Positions 45,690-56,525 of a DNA stretch of 64,000 nucleotides are shown one piece after another. The DNA is from Panopea generosa (taxonomy: Eukaryota; Mollusca; Bivalvia; Adapedonta; Hiatellidae). The DNA is taken from assembly GCA_029582155.1 (NCBI GenBank), contig CM055894.1:30422707-30486706 (forward strand), in the 5' to 3' direction. The stretch's first letter is position 1, and the number at the start of each line of letters is the position of its first letter. The notes under the pieces were generated by a model, which did not search any database, was not told the origin of the DNA, and was given only the letters and a program-made list of their open reading frames with translations. Made by a program: the position numbers and the translations under genes.

Positions 45690-48340
45690 AACTGGTGTAG
45701 TAGTCAATTCTTTCCCCTTGGAAGAAATCAGCTAGCCAATTCTTTCCCCGTGCCCCCAAGTTAGTTATAATGCCCTGGGAAAGAATTGAGTAGCTGATTT
45801 CTTCCCCTCAGGATAGTCAAAATATAAGGGTGGAAAAGAATCAGTAAGCCAATTCTCCCCACTCCCAAAACCAAAATAAAACAACAAAATATATGGCAGA
45901 GGGGAAACCATATTCTTTCCCCCCCCCACCCCTAACAGAAAGGAAAAAATATAAGAGGGAGTGGGGTTGAAAAAATCAGATAGCCAATTCTTTTCCCCCT
46001 CAACAGAAAGTCAAAATATAAGGGGATGGGAAAGAATCAGTTAGCCAATTCTTTCTTTCCAGAAAGTCAAAATATAAGTATGGGTGGGGAAAGAATCAGC
46101 TAGCTAATTATTTCCACCTAAAAGTCAAAATATAAGGGTGGGAAAGAATCTGCTAGCCAATTCTTCCCCCAACCCAACAGGAAGTCAAAATATAAAGGGT
46201 TTAAAAAAAACAGCTAGCCAATTATTTCTCTCCAGAAAATCAAAACATAAGTATGGGTCGGGAAAGAATCAGCTAGCCAATTATTTCCAGCTGAAAGTCA
46301 AAATATAAGGGTGGGAAAGAATCAGCTAGAGGGAACCGAAAAGAATCAGCCAGCCAATTCTTTCTCTAAAAAATTCAATCTATCATTAGGAATGGGGAAA
46401 GAATTGACTAGCTGATTTCTTCCCTGCGGGAAAGTCAAAATATAAGGGTGGAAAAGAATCTGGTAGTTAATTCTTCCCACTCAAATAACAAAAAAAAACA
46501 ATGAAATATATGGCAGAGGGGGTAGTCAATTCTTTCACCCCTCCCATCCCCCCCCCCCCCCAACAGAAAGTAAAAAATATAAGAGGGGATGGGGTTGAAA
46601 AATCAGAGTCAATTCTTTTCCCCTCAGCAGAAAATCAAAATATAAGGGGGTGGGAAAGAATCAGCTAGCCAATTCTTTCCCAACAGAAAGTCAAAATATA
46701 AGTATGGGTGGAGAAAGAATCAGCTAGATAATTATTTCCACTTGAAAGTCAAAAATATAAGGGGATAAAGAACCAGCTATCCAATTATTTCTCTCCAGAA
46801 AACCAAATATAAGTATGGGTCAGGAAAGAATCAGCTAGCCAATTATTTCCACCTGAAAGTCACAATATAAGGGTGGGAAAGAATCAGCTAGCCAATTCTT
46901 TCCCAACAGAAAGTCAAAATATAAGTATGGGTGGAGAAAGAATCAGCTAGATAATTATTTCCACTTGAAAGTCAAACATATAAGGGGATAAATAACCAGC
47001 TATCCAATTATTTCTCTCCAGAAAACCAAATATAAGTATGGGTCAGGAAAGAATCAGCTAGCCAATTATTTCCACCTGAAAGTCACAATATAAGGGTGGG
47101 AAAGAATCAGCTAGCCTATTCTCCCCCCCCCCCCCCAACCCCCTTCCCCCCCCCACCCAACAGAAAGTCAAAATATAGGAGAGAAAGGATCAGCTAGCAA
47201 ATTCTTCCCCCCAACAGAAAGTTAAAATATGGTGTGGGGGTGGGGGGGGTGGGGGGGGGGGGAAATAGCTAGCAAGTCCTACCCCACTACCCAAGAATCA
47301 GCTAGCCAATTCTTTCACTCCAGAAAATCAATCTATCAATAGGGATGGGGAAAGAATTGGCTAGATTCTTTTCCGCCAACAGAAAGCCAATATCTAAGGG
47401 GTGTGTGGGGGGAATTGTCTACCCAATCCTTCCCCCCTCCCACCAACAGGAAGTCAAAATGTAAGTGGGGAAAGAATCAGCTAGCCAATCATTTCTCTCC
47501 AGAAAGTCAAAATATAAGTAGGGATGGGGAAAGATTCAGCTAGCCAATTCTTTCCCCTCAACAGAAAGTCAAAATATAAGGGGTGGAGGAAGAATCAGCT
47601 AGCCAATTATTTCCCAAAAGAAAGTCAACATATCATGGGGAAAAGAATCAGCTAGCCAATTCTTTCTCTCCAAAAAATCAATCTATCAATACGGATAGGG
47701 AAAAAATTAGCTAGCTTTTTTTTTTTCTGCCAACAGAAAACCAAAATCTAAGGGATGTGTGAAGGGTGGGGAGGGGGTGAGAATCAGCTATCCAACTCTC
47801 CCCCCACCCACCAACAGAAAGTTAAAATAAAAGGGGGGGGGGAAGAATCGGCTAGCCAATTATTTCTCTCTAGAAAGTAAAAATATAAGTAGGGATGGGG
47901 AAAGAATCAGCTAGCAAATTCTTCCCCCCAAACATAATCTCAAAATATAAGGGGTGGGGGAATAATCAGCTAGCCACTTCTTCCTCATCCCAACATAAAG
48001 TCAAAATATAAAGGGCGAGGAAAAAAATCAAAATATAAGTAGGAATGGGGAAAAATCAGCTAGCCAATCCCCGCCTCTCCCACCATTAAAATAAATTTTG
48101 CAATATGTGGGGGGGATAATCAGCTAACCAATTCCACCCTCCCACCATTAAAATAGATTCTTCAATATGTGGGGGGGCGGGATAATCAGCTAGCCAATTC
48201 TTCCCCCTCCCACCATTAAAATAAATTTTGCAATATGTGGTGGGGGGGGGGGATAATCAGCTAGCCAATTCTTCCCCCTCCCACCATTATAATAAATTTT
48301 GCAATATGTGGGGGAGGGGAATAATTACCTAGCCAGTTCC
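45690..48340. repeat. Minisatellite with AGCTAGCCAATT-containing units
   Basis: About 2.6 kb of irregular units, mostly 45-70 bp, each a permutation of GAAAGAATCAGCTAGCCAAT, TCTTTCCCC-rich text, CAACAGAAAGTCAAAATATA and AAGGGTGGG. Long C and G runs occur near 46541, 47120, 47230 and 48240. The strand bias is strong: the purine-rich AAAGAATCAG and pyrimidine-rich TTCTTTCCCC parts alternate in each unit. Some higher-order copies are nearly identical (for example about 46680-46860 and 46895-47095). A remnant of the same array flanks the retroposon at 59.6-60.2 kb. Confidence 0.95.
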
Positions 48341-48344
48341 TTTC

Positions 48345-49530
48345 ACCAAACAGTAAGGAATACTATGGAAAAAACTCATTTTTCATGCATTTGTGCAAAA
48401 TTATTTTTAAGTCACAACAAATAAGATTTGTCAGATGAATTATATTCCATTAATCAGAACCAAACATTTGACTTACAGTATATTTCAACTGTATCACACA
48501 GTCTTCATCAGCTTTGTGCTTAAAACATTTTCTTTTCGTAGTATTTTTTGTTCAGTAAGGTTATGGTGGAGTTAAGTATCCATAAGGGTTTGACACCCAC
48601 CCCCCCCCCACCCCCCCCCATCCCCCACACACACACACACAAGGATTAACCTTGTGAGGTTTCAAAAAGTACTTATACCACTTTAAGCAACAAGAGCATC
48701 ATCAGCGCCTTTTGTTTCATATTTGGAATGATTTAACCCTTTACTCCATAGATATGTGTTTTCCCGCACCAATCACAGAAGACCATTGAAAACAGTGCAG
48801 GAAGAGTTCAGATTGCTCGTATCGAGCAATTTGAACACTTCCTGCACTGTTTTCCACTCTGTCAGTTAATATAAACATAATTCACCCATTGCTGATACGT
48901 GGTGAATTAATGCTTTCAATATAAGAGGTGTCCAAAGGCGTCTATATGAAGTAAAGGGTTAATGATTGCTTTGAGTAGCGGTTTCAAATTTGTTCAAATA
49001 AAGTGGCTAGGATCCAATGGGCACTGTAAGGGGAATTTTAATTGGAAAACTATAGGAAATTCTCTTTTTCTTGTCTATTTTAGGAATTTTATTTTAATCA
49101 TCTTGAAATCTGGACTACTGATTTGTCATAACCGTTGAGACTGGGTCTTTTAACCATGAGGGGACATCATGGAATTTAATATTTGATGCAACTATGGATT
49201 TTTAAAAATCTTCTCTTGAGCTTGATATGGAGCATTGTTTAGTAATACATGTAACAGTTGAGCCTGTGTCCTTTAAAGGGAATTTAATATCCATAAGGGA
49301 TTAGCAGGTTGTCAAAAAGGTCTCAAAATGTGAATTTTCTAAATATCTTTTTCTTAAAAACTGATAAGTGAAATGTGTTCATATTTGGTATAAATGATCC
49401 CTATGAATAGGGTTTTTACATTTATTCAAGTACAGGGGCTAGGGTCCATTGGGTCCCAGTAAGGGGACTTCTATTGTTTACACTGGTGTTTGAAGCTTTT
49501 GCGAGTCCAGGGGCTAGGATATATGAGCTA
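48345..49530. repeat. Decayed repeats of the GGGGCTAGG / ACTATGG type with simple-sequence runs
   Basis: AGTAAGGAATACTATGG and CTAGGATCCAATGGGCAC match the monomers of the 16.6-20 kb block. A C-rich run followed by (AC)n lies at about 48598-48641. A piggyBac-like MITE sits inside at 48737-48958. Confidence 0.65.
48737..48958. mobile_element. piggyBac-like MITE with long internal hairpin, copy 1
   Basis: The ends CCCTTTACTCCATAG and TATATGAAGTAAAGGG are imperfect inverted repeats directly bordered by TTAA on both sides (48733-48736, 48959-48962), the piggyBac duplication. Inside, AACAGTGCAGGAAG-A-GTTC-AGATTGCTCG and its inverted copy CGAGCAATTTGAAC-A-CTTCCTGCACTGTT form a near-perfect hairpin of about 30 bp per arm with a 3-nt loop. 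Too short for a transposase. A second copy is at 62829. Confidence 0.85.
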
Positions 49531-49539
49531 TTCTGATCA

Positions 49540-50912
49540 CCTGTTGCCCGTCCTCCATCTGTGAACTTTTTGTTGTGTGCACTCCAGTACCTGCATTTTC
49601 ATTGGATCTTCACTTAACTTATAAAGTAATTATATAACCATAATATCTAGGAAAAGATCTTGAACTTGCCAAATCGGATTATTAATGTCAGAGTTGTGGC
49701 CCTTGATACATTAAAAAATTGACTATTTAACCTTGTGCACACTATAGCATCCACATTTTTCATTTGATTCTCACCAAACTTACACAGAAGTTATATAGCC
49801 ATAGTATACGGGCAGTTTCTTGAACTGTGCAAATCCGATCATTAATGTCAGATTTATGGCCTTTTAAGTACTAAAAATCCACTATTTGACCTTGCATACA
49901 CTCTAGCACCCACATTTTTTCATTTGATCTTACACAGTAGTTATATAACAATAATATCTCAGGTAGTTTCTTGAACTGTGCAAATCCGATTGTTAATGTC
50001 AGATTTATGGACTTTTAAGCATTAATAATTCACTATTAGACCTTGCATACACTCTAGCACCCACATTTTTCATTTGATCCTCATTAAATTTATACAGTAG
50101 TTATTTAACCATACCTCAGACAAGCTCTTGAACTCGCCAAATCGGAATATTAATATTAGAGTAATGGCCCTGGAATTGTCAAAAACTGCTCTGTTTGACC
50201 TTGTGTGCACTCAACCACCAGAATTTTTTATTTGATTCTCACCAAATTTACACAGTTGACTTTTCACCATAATATATTGGACAAATTCTTGAACAAATCG
50301 GGTAATTAATGTCAGAGTTATGGCCTTTGAATCGTAAAAAATTGCATTATTTGACCTTGTGACCTTCTAGTATTCACATTTTTCACTTGATGTCCACCAA
50401 TTTACATAGTAGTTATATAACCATAATATCTTGGACAAGTTCTTGAGCTGGTCAAATTGGATAACTATTGTCACAGATATAGCCCTTGAATTGTCCAAAA
50501 ATGTGTTATTTTATGTTGCGTGTATCTAACACTTGCAGTTTTCATTTGATCTTCAACAGACTTACACATATTTTATGTAACCATAATATATTGAACAAGT
50601 TCTTGAACTGGCCAATCGGATAAATATTGTCAGACCTGTGACCATTGTCAAAAATTGTATGTATTTGATATAGTTTGTACTATAGCACTCACAGTTTATA
50701 TTTAATCTTCATTAAACTTACACAGTTGTTATGTAACTATAGTTCTTGAACTGGTAAATTGGATAATTAATGTCGGGTGTTATGGTTCTTGAATTGACAA
50801 AGTGATATTATATGAATTTATGTACACTCTAGTTCCTGCAAAATTGTTGTTTTTTTGCATTGTCTCCTCTGCCACAGGTGAGCAATTTAGGGCCAATCTG
50901 GCATTCTTGTCT
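49540..50912. repeat. Tandem array, about 165-bp unit, about seven copies, with its 3' terminus
   Basis: Units share CTCTAGCACCCACATTTTTC, ATTTGATCYTCACCAAA, TTATATAACCATAATATCT, TTCTTGAACTGG-CAAATCGG and TTAATGTCAGAGTTATGGCC. Copies start near 49580, 49735, 49905, 50050, 50205, 50360, 50525 and 50690 and become more diverged to the right. The array ends in TGCATTGTCTCCTCTGCCAC, a terminus also present at 3272, so it is the core of one dispersed element. Confidence 0.85.
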
Positions 50913-51011
50913 ATTTGTCCAAATCAGAAAATAAAAGGCAGGTGATTGTCTTTTTCCCCTCAAAATATTTCGTCATTTTACCAAAAAGGCAACCCCTGCT
51001 GCGGAATTCAG

Positions 51012-51055
51012 CTGATAATGGAAACAATCACCGTTATGATAATATTGGATATTAG
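51012..51055 (+). CDS. Candidate alternative terminal exon of the receptor-like gene
   Basis: After AATTCAG the sequence reads, in the same phase 1 as the donors of exons A-D, (A)DNGNNHRYDNIGY and a TAG stop. RYDNIG has Asn at +2 from Tyr, the same pattern as in exons A and E, and the Asn/Gly-rich text resembles exon A. The pyrimidine tract before this AG is weak; a second AG at 50987-50988 would give a longer exon in phase 2. A truncated duplicate with the stop conserved lies at 44466. If used, it would replace the ITIM/ITSM exon by a short tail. No transcript evidence is available. Confidence 0.4.
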
Positions 51056-51411
51056 TGAATTTAATATCAGCTGTTATGTATTCCTATGTGACGTGTTTAC
51101 TTTGCAGCGGATAGTTTAAACTTCCATTCATATATTCAGACTTTATTATATAATTTTTTTATAGCTTCCGCCTTTATTTGAATTGTGTCTGATTCTGCAA
51201 TTCTTTACACATGCATAAAAAAACAGAATAAAAATGAATTAAATCCTATAATAAATTTTACTTAACACGGTTTTTGCTGTATCGGGTAAATACTTTGCAG
51301 TATTATAAAATATATTGCTCCAATAGGATACATAGAACTGCTTTGTACTTTAAATATTGTTGATGTCATAATTGTGAATCATTATGTATTTTCTCTTCTT
51401 TTGTTTTACAG

Positions 51412-51600
51412 AAGAACTTCAACAAAGATGGGTTAGTCTATGCAGACTTATCTTTCAAATCTCATCCAAAAAGACAAGGGAAACTGGTCATACATGGCCT
51501 GGATGACATGACGGAGTATGTCCAAGTTGACTTCACAAAGAAGGCTGAACCTTTTCCTGATAGTGACGAAGAGGACCAAAATGCCAATACAAAAAATTGA
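51412..51600 (+). CDS. Receptor-like tail gene, terminal exon F with ITIM and ITSM-like motifs
   Basis: After a strong acceptor (TTCTTTTGTTTTACAG) 62 codons lead to TGA at 51598. The protein begins KNFNKDGLVYADLSFKSHPK, passes through GKLVIHGLDDMTEYVQVDF and ends in an acidic, Ser-containing tail, DSDEEDQNANTKN. LVYADL fits the ITIM pattern (I/V/L/S)-x-Y-x-x-(I/V/L); TEYVQV fits the ITSM pattern T-x-Y-x-x-(V/I). The two tyrosines are 26 residues apart. In vertebrate Siglec, SLAM-family and PD-1 receptors such a pair recruits the tandem SH2 domains of SHP-1/SHP-2 or adaptor proteins. Similar tails in an invertebrate could be shared ancestry or convergence. Coding composition, splice site, phase and a poly(A) signal downstream all agree. 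Confidence 0.85.
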   Translation, partial: KNFNKDGLVYADLSFKSHPKRQGKLVIHGLDDMTEYVQVDFTKKAEPFPDSDEEDQNANTKN

Positions 51601-51795
51601 TTAAGTTGATATAATATCTTTTAGAATTCCAGAAAAGAACTATTTTTATACTAAATATTGTTATTAACAATTTGATATATTTTTGTATTGTTTCATTGTT
51701 ATTTTTTATATACACAGAGTTTTTATTTGACTTGTTACTATGCAATAATTTATTATAAATTTTAATATTTCAATAAATCATGCATGTGTCTTTGA
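51601..51795 (+). other. 3' untranslated region of the receptor-like gene
   Basis: AT-rich sequence after the stop, ending soon after AATAAA at 51772-51777. The exact cleavage site is inferred to lie 10-25 nt downstream. Confidence 0.6.
51772..51777 (+). terminator. Poly(A) signal AATAAA
   Basis: Canonical hexamer about 170 nt after the stop codon of exon F, followed by CATGCATGTGTCTTTG, which offers a plausible GT-rich downstream element. Confidence 0.65.
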
Positions 51796-51799
51796 AAGA

Positions 51800-53930
51800 G
51801 TATAAAGGAACTGTAACATACTGAACATTTGTCATGTTTGTTTGCATTTGAAATATGAATAATTCCTTTCTGAGCTGTTTCTAAAACTATGATTGGAACA
51901 TATTCATTCAATGAGTTTTATGCTGTTGAGTGGATCTAAGTGAAGAGCAAGTTCAATTGCAATGATGGTTAGACTATAATGCTGCTCATATCCTTACTTC
52001 CTTATTTCTTCATGGATTAACAAGGCTGGTGGTGTTCCCTGTCAAATCCATGTTTAAATTGTAACATCCTTCATATATATTGATGTCTAATTTTGTTTTT
52101 AAATAAGATGGTTGAAGGGGAAAAAAATTCAAAATAAAAAATGTGTACTATAAACTTAAAGGGAGTATATCAAGAAAAAAATGCTATAAATGTCTTAAAA
52201 ATAAAATACTTATTAAAATTGTTAAAAGCATCTTATTATCTCTAATTAATAAAATCAGAATGGTTTGGTATGTCAAAGTTACCAAACGTGACAAAATAGA
52301 TATTTGAAATAAATGCTATTTGACAACATTCGCAACATCATTCCGATTCTTTCTAAGATGAAAAAGTTTTTATAACGTATATACCTGTATAACGGATCAA
52401 ATTGAAATCAAAATGAAATGACATTACTCATTTAATACGTTACAAAATATGTTGCAATTTTGAGCTGGAAATCTATTTAAGTCTAACCTAGACCATAGCC
52501 CAAGTTAGAAAATCCCTTTTCATTATATTATTTTGGCATGTTTAAATATATATTGTTTTGACAGTTTGAGGTCAGTGTATATATGGGCATGATATAATTG
52601 GAAAAATGTTTTTAGCCAATTTTAAAAGTTTGAAAAATCCTGATAAATTTCCATTAATTTCCATAGTATTCAGCTTTATTTAAATTCTGGAAAATCAAAT
52701 GAATGATAGCATAAACAAAATAAATGATGTTTTAAGAACAGACTTATTTAATCAACAAGAAAACTTTTAAAACACAGTCACATTACATTGATGTATGAAG
52801 GAAAGAAATATCTTTAGGATCAAGTTGATCTTTTAATAAGCAAAATATCCCACTTTAAAACTTTCTGTTTAGTAGGTTTGCCGTACCCGGAGATTCAATT
52901 TATCAATGTATAACAGATAATGTCATATGCATTCTTTGAAATAATCAGAAGCCTTGGTTTGAGAAGTGTATATAATATCTAATTATTTAACATTATTTAT
53001 ATGCATATAAAGAGGGTGTTCTATTCAAAGGAACAGGAAATGAAAAGTAGTTTTGAGAAACATATTCAAAGGTGGACCAAAACTGAGACAAAATGTTTGA
53101 TTTTACCTGATCTGTACATACCATGTTAATAGTTTGATACTAACTATTAATGCTAAACGTCCACTTTTGTTTTGGAACAATGTAATTTTATTCATGAATG
53201 AAAAGAAGAATTTCTGGAATTTCTTAAGACGATTTTATCGTTTTATTTTCAAATGAAAAAATGGGAGATTGAGGCATTTAATTTCTAATTTATTTTTTGT
53301 CAATATAGAAATTTAAAGAATTGAAACTTTAGAAATTGGACACCTTTATTGTAAAATAAAAAAAAAATCTTGTGTCATGAATATAATTTTATTAGAAAAA
53401 AATAAACAAGAAATTAAAATAATATGTTAATTTGCTAACACCTTTGGCGTTGAAAAATTAAGACAAAAAAAATGTATCCATCATGCAATTTTATATATAT
53501 TCACAGTGATCTGTGGACAAAATTTAAGCCTTAATCAAGGACTTATATCCTATAGAAGGATAGGAAACTTGTATCACCTGACTAAATGTTGATGAAACAG
53601 CACACAAAGGATTAATAATTTGCAAATTAATCATTCATAGGCAACTTATTTCCTGTACATAAACTTTAAGTTGTATGTTATCTTAGCTGTTTAAACATGT
53701 TCCGATCACGCAAAATGTTTTTCAATATATTGAGGTTTGAAGGAAATTTATCGTAATCTGTCGTTATTCTAGGATTCAATCTCGGACCAAACAACCAAAC
53801 GGGGGACTTAGGATTTCTCTAAGATTCAATTGATATAAAGTCGAAAAGTGTTACCATATTTTATTTTCACAATATTACATAATCAAGTATTCCCAAATTA
53901 AATCAAATCACTTAGTTTGTTTCAGTATAA
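51800..53930. other. AT-rich intergenic sequence
   Basis: No exon, repeat boundary or RNA gene is recognised in this 2.1-kb stretch. It is unusually free of the repeats that fill the rest of the window. Confidence 0.55.
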
Positions 53931-54079
53931 GTGGAGCGCATGGTCATGTCCGTTGTGACTTCAACAGATAACTGTTATTGAAGCTAAAGACTTTCACGCA
54001 AGGAAGCGACCGAGGGCATATATAACCAAAACTTTGTTGCGCTTAAGTATGATAGCCACACACCCCTTTGGTGTACTAA

Positions 54080-54350
54080 AAAACCAAACCAGGTACCCCA
54101 TTGGTACCATTATAGCAACAGGTACCCCATTGGTACCATAATATCTGGTACCCCCTTAGTACCAAATAAAAGCAGGTACCCCTTTGACACCATAATACAA
54201 CCAGGTGCCCCTTTGACACCATAATACAACCAGGTGCCCCTTTGACACCATATTACAACCAGGTGCCCCTTTGACACCATAATACAACCAGGTGCCCCTT
54301 TGACACCATATTACAACCAGGTGCCCCTTTGACACCATAATACAACCAGG
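54080..54350. repeat. 29-bp minisatellite with alternating variants
   Basis: From 54172 the unit CCAGGTGCCCCTTTGACACC-ATAATACAA repeats every 29 bp (54172, 54201, 54230, 54259, 54288, 54317). Its last part alternates between ATAATACAA and ATATTACAA in the later units. The 90 bp to the left contain degenerate AGGTACCCCATTGGTACCAT units, apparently the ancestral form. The minus-strand open frame here cycles through frames with the unit and is not a gene. Confidence 0.95.
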
Positions 54351-54416
54351 TAACAGCGCAACTTCGCCTACTTCCTGTTTCAATATAAAGTAGTCTTACA
54401 TAAACGGGTGAGACAA

Positions 54417-54460
54417 TGTAAGAACGCCTAGCCCTTATCGCTCTCTGGCCAGTTCTTACA
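54417..54460. repeat. Short inverted repeat TGTAAGAAC/GTTCTTACA
   Basis: Nine-base arms separated by about 26 nt, between the 29-bp minisatellite and the 281-bp duplication. Confidence 0.7.
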
Positions 54461-54774
54461 TGCTCCGAAAACCACTCCCAAAAAACTAATTTTTAGCCGC
54501 ATGAGTCTCCTCCATATCACAGATGACTGCTATGGTATGTTGAAAGACCCATAGGCATGCAAAAGAATAAATTTGAAATATGCCAATACATAAGTAATAT
54601 TTCGTTATGCCCCCGATCGCATCCAAACGTAAGAATTTTCCGCAGACATGACAAAGAGAGATGAAAAGAAGAAAAGGAAAGAAAGCAAAACAATAATGAA
54701 GAAAAATAGGAGATAGCAACTTTCATAGATATATAACAATAAAATATACAGTTCAAACTATATGTCATTATTAT

Positions 54775-55336
54775 GTTTGCCTAAGACAGTCACTTTGTTA
54801 GCTCTCGTTGTTTTCATTTGGAACTATATCAATGTCAGTTCGTTTCCGCCACTGCTGGCACATTTGAAAATGTAACATGTTAACACTGAATTGTCACTGT
54901 TAATCGTTTAAACTCGACGGTTCACAAACAACACCTGGACCGAAATGTTCATTGCCTGCTCAGTTCCGAAGACGAGATCGCCACATTTCGGACTGTTGTA
55001 GTGCGAAGCCTTTGTGTCTTTAAACGTGCCTCAAGTCCCTGGTGTATAACATGTAGTTTGCCTAAGACAGTCACTTTGTTAGCTCTCGTTGTTTTCACTT
55101 GGAATTATATCAACGTCAGTTCGTTTCCGCCACTGCTGGCACATTTGAAAATGTAACATGTTAACACTGAATTGTCAATGATAATCGTTTAAACTCGACG
55201 GTTCACAAACAACACCTGGACCGAAATATTCATTGCCTGCTCAGTTCCGAAGATGAGATCGCCACATTTCAGACTGTTGTAGTGCGAAGCCTTTGTGTCT
55301 TTGAACGTGCCTCAAGTCCATGGTGTATAACATGTA
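54775..55336. repeat. 281-bp tandem duplication, nearly identical
   Basis: Copy A (54775-55055) and copy B (55056-55336) both run from GTTTGCCTAAGACAGTCACT to GTGTATAACATGTA and differ at only about ten positions by eye. Differences include CCCTGG in A against CCATGG in B, which on the minus strand removes an ATG from A. The junction is seamless. Such similarity implies a recent duplication or gene conversion. Confidence 0.95.
55241..55336 (-). other. Possible minus-strand exon with 26-codon ORF
   Basis: Reading leftward, a strong acceptor (GTTATTTAATTTCAG) ends at 55337, exactly at the edge of copy B. It is followed by TACACC-ATGG, a good start context, and MDLRHVQRHKGFALQQSEMW plus six more codons to a stop at 55241. 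The 121-bp gap to a donor at 55457 (CACAG|GTAAAAGC on the minus strand) would be a small intron. The ORF is too short to identify and could be an upstream ORF, a non-coding transcript or chance. Confidence 0.25.
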
Positions 55337-55499
55337 CTGAAATTAAATAACTGACCAACAGTTAACATGTTAATTCTGTATGCATAAAATAAAGGAGATT
55401 TTTAGAAATTGTAACTTGGTTAAGGGTGCGGTGGGTGGGTTGATGTTTTGCTTTTACCTGTGCAATATGGAAGTGCGAGGGCGACGTGGCGGTCACATG

Positions 55500-55540
55500 G
55501 CCTTATATACCCGACCAGTTCACGTCCGATCTCGCGAGGA
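55500..55540 (-). promoter_or_regulatory. Possible minus-strand core promoter (TATATAA plus TCTCGCGAG)
   Basis: On the minus strand GGGTATATAAGG (about 55502-55513) is a good TATA box. TCTCGCGAG at 55530-55538, a palindromic core-promoter motif known from many animals, lies just upstream of it. A start would fall near 55475, about 17 nt before the donor at 55457. The surrounding 55420-55560 is richer in G+C than its neighbourhood. Confidence 0.3.
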
Positions 55541-55599
55541 TTAGTTACTATAGAGAAACTAGCGTCTTTAAAATACAACTTGCTTCCGTAAAGCGTGTC

Positions 55600-56420
55600 C
55601 GAAAATATACGGAAATTGTTACCAGAATAACCAAGATTAATCTTTAAAATTAATCTCTATTATTTTAGCTGCAGTATACAAATTGTTTAATCACAAGTAC
55701 TTCAACAATTATAAACACAAATATCTGGGAATAGTATTGTGACAATGTCATTCTGCGGTGTAAGAATTTTGATTTGTGTTCCTGAGATGAATGGAAGTTA
55801 AGATAATTAAAAATGAGATATTGCGGGATTTAGCATGAATACACAAGTGTTCACACAATCTCAATCAGTTGCCTTTCCCTCTCTATATAATTCCTTGCTT
55901 AAATGAAAGCAACCCTATATTGAGCTTATGTTAATGCCATATTCATGTTAAAATACTTTAATTTTTATAGTCTTGATGTTAGTGATTTTCATGCTAAACA
56001 TTTTCCTCTGCTATAACTTGACTCAATATTAATTCATGTTAATAGAATACATTTTGTAATATTAACTGTTTATTCAGAGAAAAAATTGCATCTTTTGAAT
56101 ACCGACTATAAATTAGTTGAATAAATTCGTTATATTTTTACGTTGATATATACAAGATACCTGTAATTATTAACACAAAAGTACATTTGGCATTGTTTTT
56201 ATTAAATTTATATCAAATGTTTTGAAATGAAGTAACAGAGCATTAATGCCAGACCTTCGGTTCATTCAAATTGAACTTTCTGTTATAAGAAAGGTGCACA
56301 AGTGTTCTGTCAAAATTACAAGCATTTAACGTATTATAACAGGTGCACAGGATAGATACACCAAAGTTCTTGGTTAAAAAAATAAAACTGTAAAACAAGT
56401 TTGTTTAAATATGCAAATTT
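55600..56420. other. AT-rich sequence without recognisable feature
   Basis: No exon or repeat terminus seen. Confidence 0.45.
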
Positions 56421-56429
56421 CTAAACCAT

Positions 56430-56525
56430 TCTGATACATTGGAGATTCGAACCCACGGCCCCTACGGTGTCAGCGCCTAGCACATTAATGACGACGTCTC
56501 TACCGACTGCGCCACCGCAACAACG
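56430..56525 (-). mobile_element. tRNA-derived SINE head
   Basis: On the minus strand GGTGGCGCAGTCGGTAGAGA is a good A box and GCCGTGGGTTCGAATCTCC a good B box. The segment between them is longer than in a tRNA without an intron, and the acceptor stem does not pair, so I call it a SINE head or tRNA pseudogene. Confidence 0.55.

Noticed and set aside
54156..54383. 75-codon minus-strand frame with repeated GHLV/KGAP phrases
   Set aside because: The frame follows the 29-bp minisatellite, which is not a multiple of three, so the peptide only reflects the repeat.
54650..54715. Lys/Arg-rich + strand frame after TTTTCCGCAG resembling exon D
   Set aside because: Simple purine-rich sequence downstream of the gene's stop and poly(A) signal; no matching donor or partner exon.
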